This document shows, piece after piece, positions 24,279 to 32,605 of a stretch of DNA of 37,138 bases; position 1 is the first letter of the stretch, and each line of letters begins with the position of its first letter. The notes under the pieces are model-generated. The model ran no database searches and was not told the DNA's origin. It saw only the letters and a program-made list of their open reading frames with translations. Source of the stretch: CAZKGE01 sp964541695 (GTDB taxonomy: Bacteria; Bacillota; Clostridia; Christensenellales; CAG-138). The stretch is from contig CAZIRB010000011.1 of NCBI GenBank assembly GCA_964541695.1, forward strand, positions 1 to 37,138, given 5' to 3'. The translations under genes and the position numbers were made by a program.

Positions 24279-26225
24279 ATGGAAAAAACGCCCTATTACA
24301 TCACGACGCCGATCTATTACCCGAGCGCGAACCTGCACATCGGGCACGCGTACTGCACCGTCGCGACCGACGCCATCGCGCGCTACAAGCGGCAGCGCGG
24401 CTACGACGTGTTCTTCCTGACCGGCTCGGACGAGCACGGGCAGAAAATCGAGCGCAAGGCCAAGGCGGCGGGGGTCTCGCCGCAGAAGTACGTCGACGAC
24501 ATCGTGGCGGGCTTTGTCGAGCTGTGGAAGCTGCTCGACATCTCGTACGACGGGTTCATCCGCACGACCGACGAGCGGCACGTGCGCGCCGTGCAGAAGA
24601 TTTTCAAGCAGCTCTACGACCAGGGCGACATCTACAAGTCCTCGTACAAGGGGCACTACTGCACGCCGTGCGAGAGCTTCTGGCTCGAGCGGCAGCTCGT
24701 GGACGGCAAGTGCCCGGACTGCGGCGGCCCGGTCGAGCTCGTCGAGGAGGAGAGCTACTTCTTCAAGCTCAGCAAGTACGCCGACCGGCTGATCCGGCAC
24801 ATCCGCGATAACCCGACGTTCATACAGCCGGTCAGCCGCACGAACGAGATGCTGCAGAACTTCCTCCTGCCGGGCCTCGAGGACCTCTGCGTGTCGCGCA
24901 CGAGCTTTACGTGGGGCATCCCGGTCTCGTTCGACGAAAAGCACGTCGTCTACGTCTGGCTCGACGCGCTGAGCAACTACATCTCGGCGCTCGGCTACGG
25001 TTCGGACGACGACTCGCTGTTTGCCAAGTACTGGCCGGCCGACGTGCACATCGTCGGCAAGGAGATCGTGCGCTTCCACACGATCATCTGGCCGATCATG
25101 CTGATGGCGCTCGGCCTGCCGCTGCCCAGGCAGGTGTTCGGCCACGGCTGGCTCGTGCTCGACGGCGGCAAGATGAGCAAGTCCAAGGGCAACGTCGTCG
25201 ACCCGGTCAAGCTCGTCGCGCGCTACGGCGTGGACGCGATCCGCTACTTTCTGCTGCGCGAGGTGCCGTTCGGCTCGGACGGCACGTTCAGCAACGAAGC
25301 TTTGATCGCGCGCATCAACACGGACCTGGCCAACGACCTGGGGAACCTCCTTTCGCGCACGGTCTCGATGATCGAAAAATACGAGGATGGCGTGATTCCC
25401 GAGCCCGGCATCGGCGCGGACGAGGACTTCGACCTGACCAGACTTGCTATCGAGCTGCCGGGCAGGGTCGACGCGGCCATGGCGGACCTGCACCTGCCCG
25501 AGGCGCTTTCTGAGATATTCAAGCTCGTCGGCGCGTGCAACAAGTACATCGACGTGACCGCGCCGTGGGTGCTGGCACGGACCGAGGAAGGCAGGCTGCG
25601 CCTAAAGAGCGTGCTGTATAACCTCGCGGAATGTCTGCGCATCGCCGCGGTGCTGCTCAAGCCGTTTTTGACGCGGACGCCGGAGAAGATCCTCGATCAG
25701 CTCGGCGTGGAAACGCGCTTCCGCGAGCTTGCCAACGTCTCCTGGGGCGGCACGCTGCCGGGCTCGCGCGTAATCAAGGGCGAGGCGATATTCCCGCGCA
25801 TCGACGCGGAGAAGGAGCTGTCGGAGCTCGAGGCCGAGACCGCGCGGCAAAAGGCCGAGGCGCAGGCCGCCGCGGCGGGGCCGGAACAGAAGGCGAAGCC
25901 CGAGATTTGCTACGAGGACTTCGACAAGATCGACTTTAGGCTCGCCAAGGTTGTCGCCTGCGAGGAGGTGCCCAAGGCCAAAAAGCTCCTCAAGCTGACG
26001 CTCAAGGTCGGCGAGGAGACGCGCACGGTCGTGTCCGGCATCAAGAAATGGTACGCGCCGGACGACCTCGTCGGCAAGACCGTCGTGCTGGTCGCCAACC
26101 TCAAGCCCGTCACGCTCTGCGGCGTCGAGAGCCGCGGCATGATCCTCTGCGCGTCCGACGAGGGCGAGTTGCTCTCGGCCTGCACGACGATGGCCGAGCT
26201 GCCGGACGGATTGGCGGTGCGCTGA
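24279..26225 (+). CDS. metG: Methionyl-tRNA synthetase with C-terminal tRNA-binding domain
   Basis: 648 residues, class I. HIGH motif at 20-23 (NLHIGHAY), a zinc knuckle CTPC...CPDC near 128-148, the KMSKS loop near 298 and the anticodon-binding helix domain are all present. A charged linker (RQKAEAQAAAAG) leads to an EMAP-II/Trbp111-like domain from about 545 (FDKIDFRLAKVVACEEV). It attaches Met to tRNA-Met. AAGGAG precedes the ATG. Its stop overlaps the next start as TGATG. Confidence 0.97.
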   Translation: MEKTPYYITTPIYYPSANLHIGHAYCTVATDAIARYKRQRGYDVFFLTGSDEHGQKIERKAKAAGVSPQKYVDDIVAGFVELWKLLDISYDGFIRTTDERHVRAVQKIFKQLYDQGDIYKSSYKGHYCTPCESFWLERQLVDGKCPDCGGPVELVEEESYFFKLSKYADRLIRHIRDNPTFIQPVSRTNEMLQNFLLPGLEDLCVSRTSFTWGIPVSFDEKHVVYVWLDALSNYISALGYGSDDDSLFAKYWPADVHIVGKEIVRFHTIIWPIMLMALGLPLPRQVFGHGWLVLDGGKMSKSKGNVVDPVKLVARYGVDAIRYFLLREVPFGSDGTFSNEALIARINTDLANDLGNLLSRTVSMIEKYEDGVIPEPGIGADEDFDLTRLAIELPGRVDAAMADLHLPEALSEIFKLVGACNKYIDVTAPWVLARTEEGRLRLKSVLYNLAECLRIAAVLLKPFLTRTPEKILDQLGVETRFRELANVSWGGTLPGSRVIKGEAIFPRIDAEKELSELEAETARQKAEAQAAAAGPEQKAKPEICYEDFDKIDFRLAKVVACEEVPKAKKLLKLTLKVGEETRTVVSGIKKWYAPDDLVGKTVVLVANLKPVTLCGVESRGMILCASDEGELLSACTTMAELPDGLAVR

Positions 26226-26767
26226 TGGGCCGGACGTCCTATACATTGCGAGACGGGCGGCAGCTTCTTCTGCGCGAGCCGCAAAAAAGCGACGCCGCGG
26301 ACTGCCTGGAATTTCTAAAGCGCGTCGGCGCGGAGACGGACTTTCTGCTCTGCGACGAGAACGGCATCCCGGGCATGACGCTCGAGGGCGAGGAACAGTA
26401 CCTCGAAAGCGCCGCCGCGGACCCGAAGACCGGCATGTTCCTCGGCTTCGTCGGCGGCGAGCTGGTCACGGTGTTCGACGTGCGGCCGCACACGCGGGCG
26501 CGCACCGCGCACAACGCCACGATCAGCCTGAGCATCCGCAAGGACCATTGGCACCTCGGCATCGGCACCATCGCGATGCAGACGATGATCGCGTTTGCGC
26601 GCTCAACCGGCACGGTCAAAATCCTCAACCTCGAGGTGCACGCGGGCAACGCGCGCGCCATCGCGCTGTACGAGCGGTTCGGCTTTGCCGTGGTCGGCCG
26701 GCATAAGGATCGGCTGAACGTGCGCGGCGAATATTTCGACGAGCTGCTCATGGACCTAGCGCTATGA
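26225..26767 (+). CDS. GNAT family N-acetyltransferase
   Basis: 180 residues. The sequence has the order of a GNAT fold: LRDGRQLLLREPQKSDAADC at the start, then ATISLSIRKDHWHLGIGTIAMQTMI, which carries an acetyl-CoA loop of the type xxHxGIGT, and NARAIALYERFGFAVVGRHKD at the end. This resembles RimJ/RimL-like protein or amino-acid acetyltransferases. The substrate is unknown. The start overlaps the metG stop and the stop overlaps the tatD start (ATGA), so three genes are coupled and under Met T-box control. Confidence 0.85.
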   Translation: MGRTSYTLRDGRQLLLREPQKSDAADCLEFLKRVGAETDFLLCDENGIPGMTLEGEEQYLESAAADPKTGMFLGFVGGELVTVFDVRPHTRARTAHNATISLSIRKDHWHLGIGTIAMQTMIAFARSTGTVKILNLEVHAGNARAIALYERFGFAVVGRHKDRLNVRGEYFDELLMDLAL

Positions 26768-27534
26768 GGCTGTTCGACACGCACGCGCACCTGCTCGACG
26801 AGCGCTTCGACGCCGACCGCGAGGCCGTGATCGCCGCGCTGCCGGGCGCGGGCATTTCCGCCGTCGTCGAGGCCTGTACGACGGCGGAGGAGATTCCCGC
26901 GGTGCTCGCGCTGACCGAAGCGCACGGCTTTGTCTACGGTTCCGCGGGCGTGCATCCGCACTCGGCGACGCTGGCCACGCCGGAAGCGCTTATCGCGGTC
27001 GAACGCGCGCTTGCCCACGGGAAGATCGTCGCCGTCGGCGAGATCGGCCTCGACTACCACTACGACTTCTCGCCGCGCGACGTGCAAAAGCAGGCGTTTT
27101 CTGACCAGATCGCCATCGCCAAGGCGGCAAAAAAGCCGATCATCGTGCACGACCGCGAGGCGCACGGCGACACGCTCGCGCTGCTGCGGCGGGAGCGGGA
27201 CGGCCTTTTCGGCGTGATGCACTGCTTCTCCGGCAGCTACGAGACCGCGTGCATGAGCATCGACTGCGGGCTATCCGTCGCGTTCGGCGGCGTGCTGACG
27301 TTTAAAAACGCCGCGCGGCTATTGGACGTGGCGGCGCGGCTGCCGCTCGACGCGCTGCTGATCGAGACCGACTGCCCGTACATGACGCCGGAGCCGCACC
27401 GCGGCAAGCGCAACGACCCGCGGCTGATCGTGCACACGCTGACAAGGCTCGCGGAGCTGCGCGGCCTGGACCCGGACGAGATGGCCGAGATCACGTATCG
27501 AAACGCCGCGCGGCTGTTCGGAATCGCGGGCTAG
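26764..27534 (+). CDS. tatD: TatD family metal-dependent hydrolase
   Basis: 256 residues, TIM-barrel amidohydrolase fold, a likely Mg-dependent DNase. The metal ligands are visible: THAHL near residue 7, the Glu in VGEIGLDYHY, HDREAH, MHCFSG, and the Asp in IETDCPYMTPEPHRGKRN. The metG-tatD neighbourhood is well known from Bacillus (metS-yabD). Here a GNAT gene is interposed. A terminator follows 63 bases downstream. Confidence 0.93.
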   Translation: MRLFDTHAHLLDERFDADREAVIAALPGAGISAVVEACTTAEEIPAVLALTEAHGFVYGSAGVHPHSATLATPEALIAVERALAHGKIVAVGEIGLDYHYDFSPRDVQKQAFSDQIAIAKAAKKPIIVHDREAHGDTLALLRRERDGLFGVMHCFSGSYETACMSIDCGLSVAFGGVLTFKNAARLLDVAARLPLDALLIETDCPYMTPEPHRGKRNDPRLIVHTLTRLAELRGLDPDEMAEITYRNAARLFGIAG

Positions 27535-27597
27535 GCGGCAGGGACGCCACGCGGAAAGGGGTTTGACGCGCTACGGCCGCGCGGGGCCTATGGGTCG

Positions 27598-27620
27598 CCG
27601 GAGGGAAGCCTTCGGTTTTT
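27598..27620 (+). terminator. Terminator of the metG-GNAT-tatD operon
   Basis: CCGGAGG and CCTTCGG pair (one G-U) around GAAG and are followed by five Us. Confidence 0.65.
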
Positions 27621-27943
27621 GCGAAACCAAACCTTTCTGTGGCCCCAAACCTTGCGGCTCACACACTGCGGTCGTGTAGGAAGCGGCGCGACCCGCGCGT
27701 CCCTTTCGCGCAGGGGCGATGCGGAAAAGGGACATTGGCACGCTCTGGCCGCGCAGGGGTCTGCCCCCATTCGTGCGCAGCCGCCACGACTTAAATCCCG
27801 CGGCGACACCGGGAAGCGGCGCTGTACGCGCGGCCCGGTCGCGCAGAAGCCTCCCCAAAACCCGGGACGGCGCCAAAACCCGCTTCTCCCTCCCCCGCCC
27901 CCTCGCGCTTTTTGCCGGGGGCCTTTGTTTTTGGCCGGATGCC
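27621..27943. other. Unexplained structured intergenic region
   Basis: No gene is supported here. A long frame runs through toward the hydratase but has no Shine-Dalgarno or recognisable protein. Several stems can be drawn: GTCCCTTTCGC with GCGGAAAAGGGAC (about 27698-27732), and GCGCAGGGG with CCCC and TGCGC (about 27751-27778). CGCGCAGGGG occurs twice and CCAAACCTT twice. Toward the end it becomes pyrimidine-rich. It could be a small RNA, decayed repeats or a remnant gene. Confidence 0.4.
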
Positions 27944-27972
27944 TTGCAATTCGGCTGCGTATATTGTATACT
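27944..27972 (+). promoter_or_regulatory. Promoter of the hydratase-icd operon
   Basis: TTGCAA (27944-27949), a 17-base spacer and TATACT (27967-27972). The leader is about 24 bases and contains TCGGAGG before the ATG at 28003. Confidence 0.7.
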
Positions 27973-28002
27973 TGCATGCAATCATTTGGTTCGGAGGCAA
28001 GC

Positions 28003-30249
28003 ATGATCACACTCCATGACGGCGGCGCGTACTACGTCGGGGGCAGCGTCGTTTTTTCCGGCGAAGGCCTGCCCGCGCCGGAAATCGCGCGCAAAAACAC
28101 GATCGCGCATAGGATTCTGGCCGCGCACAGCAAAAAAGACGGCGCGGGGAACCTCGCCGTGACGTTCGACGCGCTCGTCAGCCACGACATCACCTACGTC
28201 GGCATTCTGCAGACCGCGCGCGCGTCCGGCATGGAGCGCTTCCCGCTGCCCTACGCCATGACCTGCTGCCACAACTCGCTCTGCGCCGTCGGCGGCACGA
28301 TCAACGCCGACGACCACGCGTTCGGCCTCTCCGCCGCCAGGAAGTACGGCGGCATATTCGTGCCGGAGAACCTCGCGGTCATCCACATGTACGCGCGCGA
28401 AAAGCTCGCGTCCTGCGGCAGCATGATCCTGGGCTCGGACAGCCACACGCGCTACGGCGCGCTCGGCACGATGGGCGTCGGCGAGGGCGGGCCGGAGCTG
28501 GTCAAACAGCTGCTTTGCCATACCTACGATATCGCCAGCCCCGAGGTCGTGCTCGTGCACGTGACCGGCGCGCCGAAACCCGGCGTCGGCCCGCACGACG
28601 TTGCGCTCGCACTGATCGCCGCGACGTTCGGCCGCGGCTTCGTCAAGAACAAGGTGCTGGAGTTCGTCGGCCCGGGCATACGGAACCTCTCCGCGGACTT
28701 CCGGTGCGGCGTGGACGTGATGACCACCGAAACCGCGTGTTTAAGCTCCATCTGGGAGACCGATAACGAGATTCTTTCCTATTACGAGGCGCACGGCCGG
28801 CCCGAGGCGTTTGAACAGCTTTCTCCGCGCCAGCCCGCCTATTACGACGCGGTCATCGAACTCGACCTCTCCGCGGTCGAGTGCATGATCGCGCTGCCGT
28901 TCCACCCGTCCAACGCGTACCCGATCCGCACGTTGAACGAGAACGCGGCGGATTTATTAAACGGCGTCGAGCGCGAGGCGGAGCGGCTGTTCGGCAAGGG
29001 GCGGCTCGATCTCGCCTCCAAGCTCAAAAATCACCGCGTGCACGCCGACCAGGGCGTGATAGCGGGATGCGCGGGCGGGCTGTTCGACAACCTCTGCGAC
29101 GCGGCGGCCATCCTGTCGGCAGGCTCGTGCAGCGGCTTCTCGCTCTCGGTCTACCCCGGCAGCGCGCCCGTCGAGCTCGCGCTGATGGAGAACGGCGTGC
29201 TCGCGTCGCTCCTGCGCGCGGGCGCAATCGCCAAGCCCGCGTTTTGCGGGCCTTGCTTCGGCGCGGGCGACGTGCCGCAGAACAACGGTCTCTCCGTCCG
29301 CCACACGACCAGAAACTTTGTCAACCGCGAGGGCTCCCGGCCCGACGGCGGCCAGCTTGCGGCCGTGGCGCTCATGGACGCGCGCAGCATCGCCGCAACG
29401 GCGCTGGCGGGCGGCGCGATCACCGCCGCGACGGAGCTTGACGTTGAATACCCGAAGCGCCCCTACCGCTTCGACCCGTCCGTCTACAACGCGCGCGTGT
29501 ATAACGGCTTTGCCAACCCGAAGCCCGACGAGCCGCTCGTGTTCGGGCCGAACATCGCGGACTGGCCGGCCATTCCCGCGCTTGGCGAGAACCTGCTGCT
29601 GGAGCTTGCCGCGGTGATCCGCGACCCTGTCACGACGACCGACGAGCTGATCCCGTCCGGCGAGACGAGCTCGTACCGCAGCAATCCCGAGAAGCTCGCT
29701 TCGTTCACGCTCTCGCGCCGCGCGCCCGATTATGTGCCCCGAAGCCGCGCCGTGCGCGCGCTCGAGGCCGCGCGGCAAAGCGGCGAAGCGCCCGCGGCAC
29801 TGGTAAAGGCACTTTCGGTCGTGTCCGATACGCCGGAAACGCTGCTAAAAACCACGCAGTTTGCCTCGTGCATATTTGCCGAGAAGCCCGGCGACGGCAG
29901 CGCGCGCGAGCAGGCGGCCTCGTGCCAGCGCGTGCTCGGCGGCGCGGCGAACATCTGCCGCGAGTTTGCGACCAAGCGCTACCGCAGCAACTGCGTCAAC
30001 TGGGGCATACTGCCGTTTACGATCGGCGCGGAGGAACCGTTCCCGTTCGAGCCGGGCGATTTGATCTTTATCCCGGGCGTGCGGGCAAAGCTGATTGGCG
30101 GCGCGGACACGTTCCCGGCCAAGGCGATTACGGCCCGGGGCGTGACCGATATTGTGCTGCGCCTGCCGAATGTAACGCCCGACGAGCGCGAGCTTTTGAT
30201 CGACGGGTGCCTGATGAACTACTATAAAAACCGCGCGCACAGCGCGTGA
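28003..30249 (+). CDS. Aconitase-family hydratase
   Basis: 748 residues. Features of the aconitase superfamily are SDSHT (near 145), GVGEGG, a Cys in AGCAGG (near 356) and CGPC (near 415-418), which together supply the three ligands of a [4Fe-4S] cluster. TTRNFVNREGS follows, and a C-terminal swivel domain carries GDGSAREQAA and NWGILPF. The sequence is closer to the YbhJ-like/hydratase branch than to classic AcnA. The adjacent icd strongly suggests that it converts citrate to isocitrate. ATG 28003 follows GGAGG. The frame extends upstream, but the promoter lies there. Confidence 0.85.
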   Translation: MITLHDGGAYYVGGSVVFSGEGLPAPEIARKNTIAHRILAAHSKKDGAGNLAVTFDALVSHDITYVGILQTARASGMERFPLPYAMTCCHNSLCAVGGTINADDHAFGLSAARKYGGIFVPENLAVIHMYAREKLASCGSMILGSDSHTRYGALGTMGVGEGGPELVKQLLCHTYDIASPEVVLVHVTGAPKPGVGPHDVALALIAATFGRGFVKNKVLEFVGPGIRNLSADFRCGVDVMTTETACLSSIWETDNEILSYYEAHGRPEAFEQLSPRQPAYYDAVIELDLSAVECMIALPFHPSNAYPIRTLNENAADLLNGVEREAERLFGKGRLDLASKLKNHRVHADQGVIAGCAGGLFDNLCDAAAILSAGSCSGFSLSVYPGSAPVELALMENGVLASLLRAGAIAKPAFCGPCFGAGDVPQNNGLSVRHTTRNFVNREGSRPDGGQLAAVALMDARSIAATALAGGAITAATELDVEYPKRPYRFDPSVYNARVYNGFANPKPDEPLVFGPNIADWPAIPALGENLLLELAAVIRDPVTTTDELIPSGETSSYRSNPEKLASFTLSRRAPDYVPRSRAVRALEAARQSGEAPAALVKALSVVSDTPETLLKTTQFASCIFAEKPGDGSAREQAASCQRVLGGAANICREFATKRYRSNCVNWGILPFTIGAEEPFPFEPGDLIFIPGVRAKLIGGADTFPAKAITARGVTDIVLRLPNVTPDERELLIDGCLMNYYKNRAHSA

Positions 30250-30263
30250 CCGGAGGGACAGGG

Positions 30264-31478
30264 ATGCCTGAAAAGATCCGCATGAAGACGCCGCTCGTCG
30301 AGATGGACGGCGACGAGATGACGCGCGTGCTCTGGCGCTATATCAAGGACGAACTGCTCAGCCCGTTTGTCGAGCTCGCCACCGAATACTACGACCTCGG
30401 CCTGAAATGCCGCGAGCAGACGCAGGACCGCGTGACCACCGACGCCGCGGAAGCCATCTCGCGCCTCGGCGTGGGCGTCAAATGCGCCACGATTACGCCC
30501 AACGCGCAGCGCGTGGCCGAGTACGGCCTGACCGAGATGTGGAAAAGCCCGAACGGCACGATCCGCGCGCATCTCGACGGCACGGTGTTCCGCGCGCCGA
30601 TCACCGTCGGCTCGATCAATCCCGCCGTGCGCAGCTGGAAAAAGCCCATCACGATCGCGCGCCACGCCTACGGCGACGTGTACCGCGCCACGGAGTACCG
30701 CGTGCCGGAGAGGGGCCGCGCCGAGCTCGTGTTCACCGGCGAGAGCGGCGAAAGCTTCCGCAGGACGATCTACGACTTCGAGTGCCCCGGCGTGCTGCAG
30801 GGACAGTTCAACAAGGACACGTCGATCGCGTCCTTTGCAAAAAGCTGCTTCCAGTACGCGCTCGACACGCGCCAGGACCTGTGGTTCTCAACCAAGGACA
30901 CGATCTCCAAGACCTACGACCACCGCTTTAAGGACATCTTCGCCGAGCTGTACAAGAGCGAGTACGAGAAACAGTTTGAAAAGCTCGGCATCACGTATTT
31001 CTACACGCTGATCGACGACGCCGTCGCGCGCGTCATGCGCTCCGAGGGCGGCTTTATCTGGGCCTGCAAAAACTACGACGGCGACGTGATGAGCGACATG
31101 GTTTCCTCCGCCTTCGGCTCGCTCGCGATGATGACGAGCGTGCTCGTCTCCCCCGACGGCAAGTATGAGTTCGAGGCCGCGCACGGCACCGTCACGCGCC
31201 ACTACTACCGCTACCTCGCCGGCGAGGAGCCCTCGACCAATCCCGTCGCGACGATATTTGCGTGGAGCGGCGCGCTCAAAAAGCGCGGCGAGCTCGACAA
31301 TCTGCCGGCGCTTATTGCGTTCGCCGACCGGCTCGAACGCGCCACGCTCGACGCGATAAAAGACGGCGTCATGACGCGCGACCTTGCCCCGCTCGTCGAG
31401 GGCGAGGTTAAACCCACGCCCGTCACCGCGCGCGAGTTTTTGTTCGCAATACGAATGAAGTTGGAGCGGGGGGAGTAA
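30264..31478 (+). CDS. icd: Isocitrate dehydrogenase, NADP-type
   Basis: 404 residues. It oxidises isocitrate to 2-oxoglutarate and CO2. The sequence is of the eukaryote-like homodimeric branch: TPLVEMDGDEMTRVLW at the start, SINPAVRSWKKPI and ARHAYGDVYRATEY for substrate, YDGDVMSD for metal, and AAHGTVTRHYY with the following region for NADP. ATG 30264 was chosen over an upstream GTG because GGAGGGACAGGG stands directly before it. It lies 14 bases after the hydratase, clearly one operon, probably supplying 2-oxoglutarate for glutamate synthesis. Confidence 0.93.
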   Translation: MPEKIRMKTPLVEMDGDEMTRVLWRYIKDELLSPFVELATEYYDLGLKCREQTQDRVTTDAAEAISRLGVGVKCATITPNAQRVAEYGLTEMWKSPNGTIRAHLDGTVFRAPITVGSINPAVRSWKKPITIARHAYGDVYRATEYRVPERGRAELVFTGESGESFRRTIYDFECPGVLQGQFNKDTSIASFAKSCFQYALDTRQDLWFSTKDTISKTYDHRFKDIFAELYKSEYEKQFEKLGITYFYTLIDDAVARVMRSEGGFIWACKNYDGDVMSDMVSSAFGSLAMMTSVLVSPDGKYEFEAAHGTVTRHYYRYLAGEEPSTNPVATIFAWSGALKKRGELDNLPALIAFADRLERATLDAIKDGVMTRDLAPLVEGEVKPTPVTAREFLFAIRMKLERGE

Positions 31479-31501
31479 GGGAACGAGGGATACGGGGGAC
31501 G

Positions 31502-31674
31502 TTGGAGGCTCCGCCTCCAACCCTCCGCCAAAGGGACACGTCCCTTTGGAATCCCTTTCTGCTTAGGCATGTAAAATAAATACTCTCTATCGGCGCTCGA
31601 TCTCGAGCGCCGGTTTATTTGGGTTTCCAAAGGGCCTTCGGCCCTTTGGCGGGGTGCAGGGGCGGCGTCCCTGC
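31502..31674. repeat. Paired double-hairpin intergenic element, copy IV
   Basis: Left unit: TTGGAGGC/GCCTCCAA (31502-31520) and CCAAAGGGAC/GTCCCTTTGG (31528-31549). Right unit, inverted: CCAAAGGGCC/GGCCCTTTGG (31627-31649) and GCAGGG/CCCTGC (31656-31674, imperfect stem). The icd terminator stands in the centre. G/A-rich tail GAACGAGGGATACGGGGGAC on the left, C/T-rich tail on the right. The genes on both sides point right. Confidence 0.9.
31591..31620 (+). terminator. Terminator of hydratase-icd inside element IV
   Basis: GGCGCTCGA and TCGAGCGCC form a perfect 9-bp stem with a 2-base loop and are followed by GGTTTATTT. It lies 110 bases past the icd stop. Confidence 0.75.
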
Positions 31675-31829
31675 GCGTCCCCGTTCCTCATCTCCCGTTC
31701 CCCGTCCCCNNNNNNNNNNCGTGGGTTTGGGGGGTGGTGGGGGCCCCCGCAACCAACGTCCCCTCGGGGGGGTGCTGGGGCCCCCCCCCCCCGCGTCCCC
31801 CGTTCCTCATCTCCCGTTCCCCGTCCCCT
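31675..31829. other. Assembly gap flanked by duplicated low-complexity sequence
   Basis: Ten Ns (31710-31719) interrupt a C/T-rich tail. The stretch CGTTCCTCATCTCCCGTTCC and its neighbours occurs both before the gap (from about 31682) and after it (from about 31800). The part in between (31720-31792) is runs of G and C that read like a corrupted copy of the element-IV right unit. This looks like a failed join within a repeat rather than natural sequence. Confidence 0.7.
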
Positions 31830-31853
31830 CGTCCCCCCGTACCTCCGCCCCCA

Positions 31854-31882
31854 TTGACAACGCCCCCTCACCCGCCTATGCT
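31854..31882 (+). promoter_or_regulatory. Promoter placing the start site at the yqeC start codon
   Basis: A consensus TTGACA (31854-31859), 17-base spacer and TATGCT (31877-31882). The ATG is at 31889, six bases beyond the hexamer, and no Shine-Dalgarno is present. The mRNA should be leaderless. Confidence 0.65.
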
Positions 31883-31888
31883 CTAACC

Positions 31889-32605
31889 ATGAACCCCCCA
31901 AACCTTTTAAACTACAAAACGATCTCGGTCATCGGCGCGGGCGGCAAGACGACGCTGTGCCTGGCGCTGACGCTGTCGCTGCCGGGGAGGCGGGTGTTTA
32001 CGACGAGCACGCACATCTTCGTGCCGGACGCGCTGGTTTCGCTGGAAAACCCGGACCGGGGCGCGTTGAAGCGCGCGCTTGCCGCGCACGGCGCGGTCTG
32101 CGTGCACGGCAAGGCGGTGGAGACGGAGAAGCCGCTGCCGCGGCCGAAGGTCGGCGCGCCGGAGCCTGAGTCGATGGCGGCGGTGTTTGCAGAAAGCGAC
32201 CGCGTTGTAATCGAGGCTGACGGCGCAAAGGGGCGGCTGCTCAAGGCGCACGGCGCGAACGAGCCGGTGATCCCGCCGCAGACGGAGCTTGTGCTCTGCG
32301 TGGCGAGCCTTCGCGCGCTGGGCAAGCCGTTCTTTGAGGTTGCGCACCGTGTAGAGCAGGTCGAACGCGTGTTCGGTAAGCGTGCGGACGCGATCGTGGC
32401 CGAAGCGGACATCGTTGCCGCCGTCGCCGCGCCGCGGGGACTGCACAAAAATTACTGCGCCGTGCTGAACTGCGCGGAGGACGAACAGGTGGGCAGGCGC
32501 ATAGGGGCGCTGCTTGCCGAGCTTTATGGAATTCCCAGCTTTGTGATTCCCGCTTTTCCTGAGGATGAGCGGCTAACGGACCGGATTGCCGCGCGGCTTT
32601 ACTAG
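31889..32605 (+). CDS. yqeC: YqeC-like selenium-dependent hydroxylase accessory protein
   Basis: 238 residues. A P-loop VIGAGGKTTL (14-23) opens the protein. FTTSTHIF, the segment VVIEADGAKGRLLKAHGANEPVIPP and VAHRVEQVERVFG are typical of YqeC, a predicted GTP/ATP-binding factor linked to selenium-dependent molybdenum hydroxylases. No such hydroxylase or selenium gene is in the window. The last 33 bases overlap the 3-prime end of the convergent DUF1576-like gene. Confidence 0.85.
   Translation: MNPPNLLNYKTISVIGAGGKTTLCLALTLSLPGRRVFTTSTHIFVPDALVSLENPDRGALKRALAAHGAVCVHGKAVETEKPLPRPKVGAPEPESMAAVFAESDRVVIEADGAKGRLLKAHGANEPVIPPQTELVLCVASLRALGKPFFEVAHRVEQVERVFGKRADAIVAEADIVAAVAAPRGLHKNYCAVLNCAEDEQVGRRIGALLAELYGIPSFVIPAFPEDERLTDRIAARLY

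Noticed and set aside
27619..28002. N-terminal extension of the hydratase by about 128 residues
   Set aside because: It crosses a well-formed promoter and the Shine-Dalgarno site, and the translation is Arg/Pro-rich without family resemblance.
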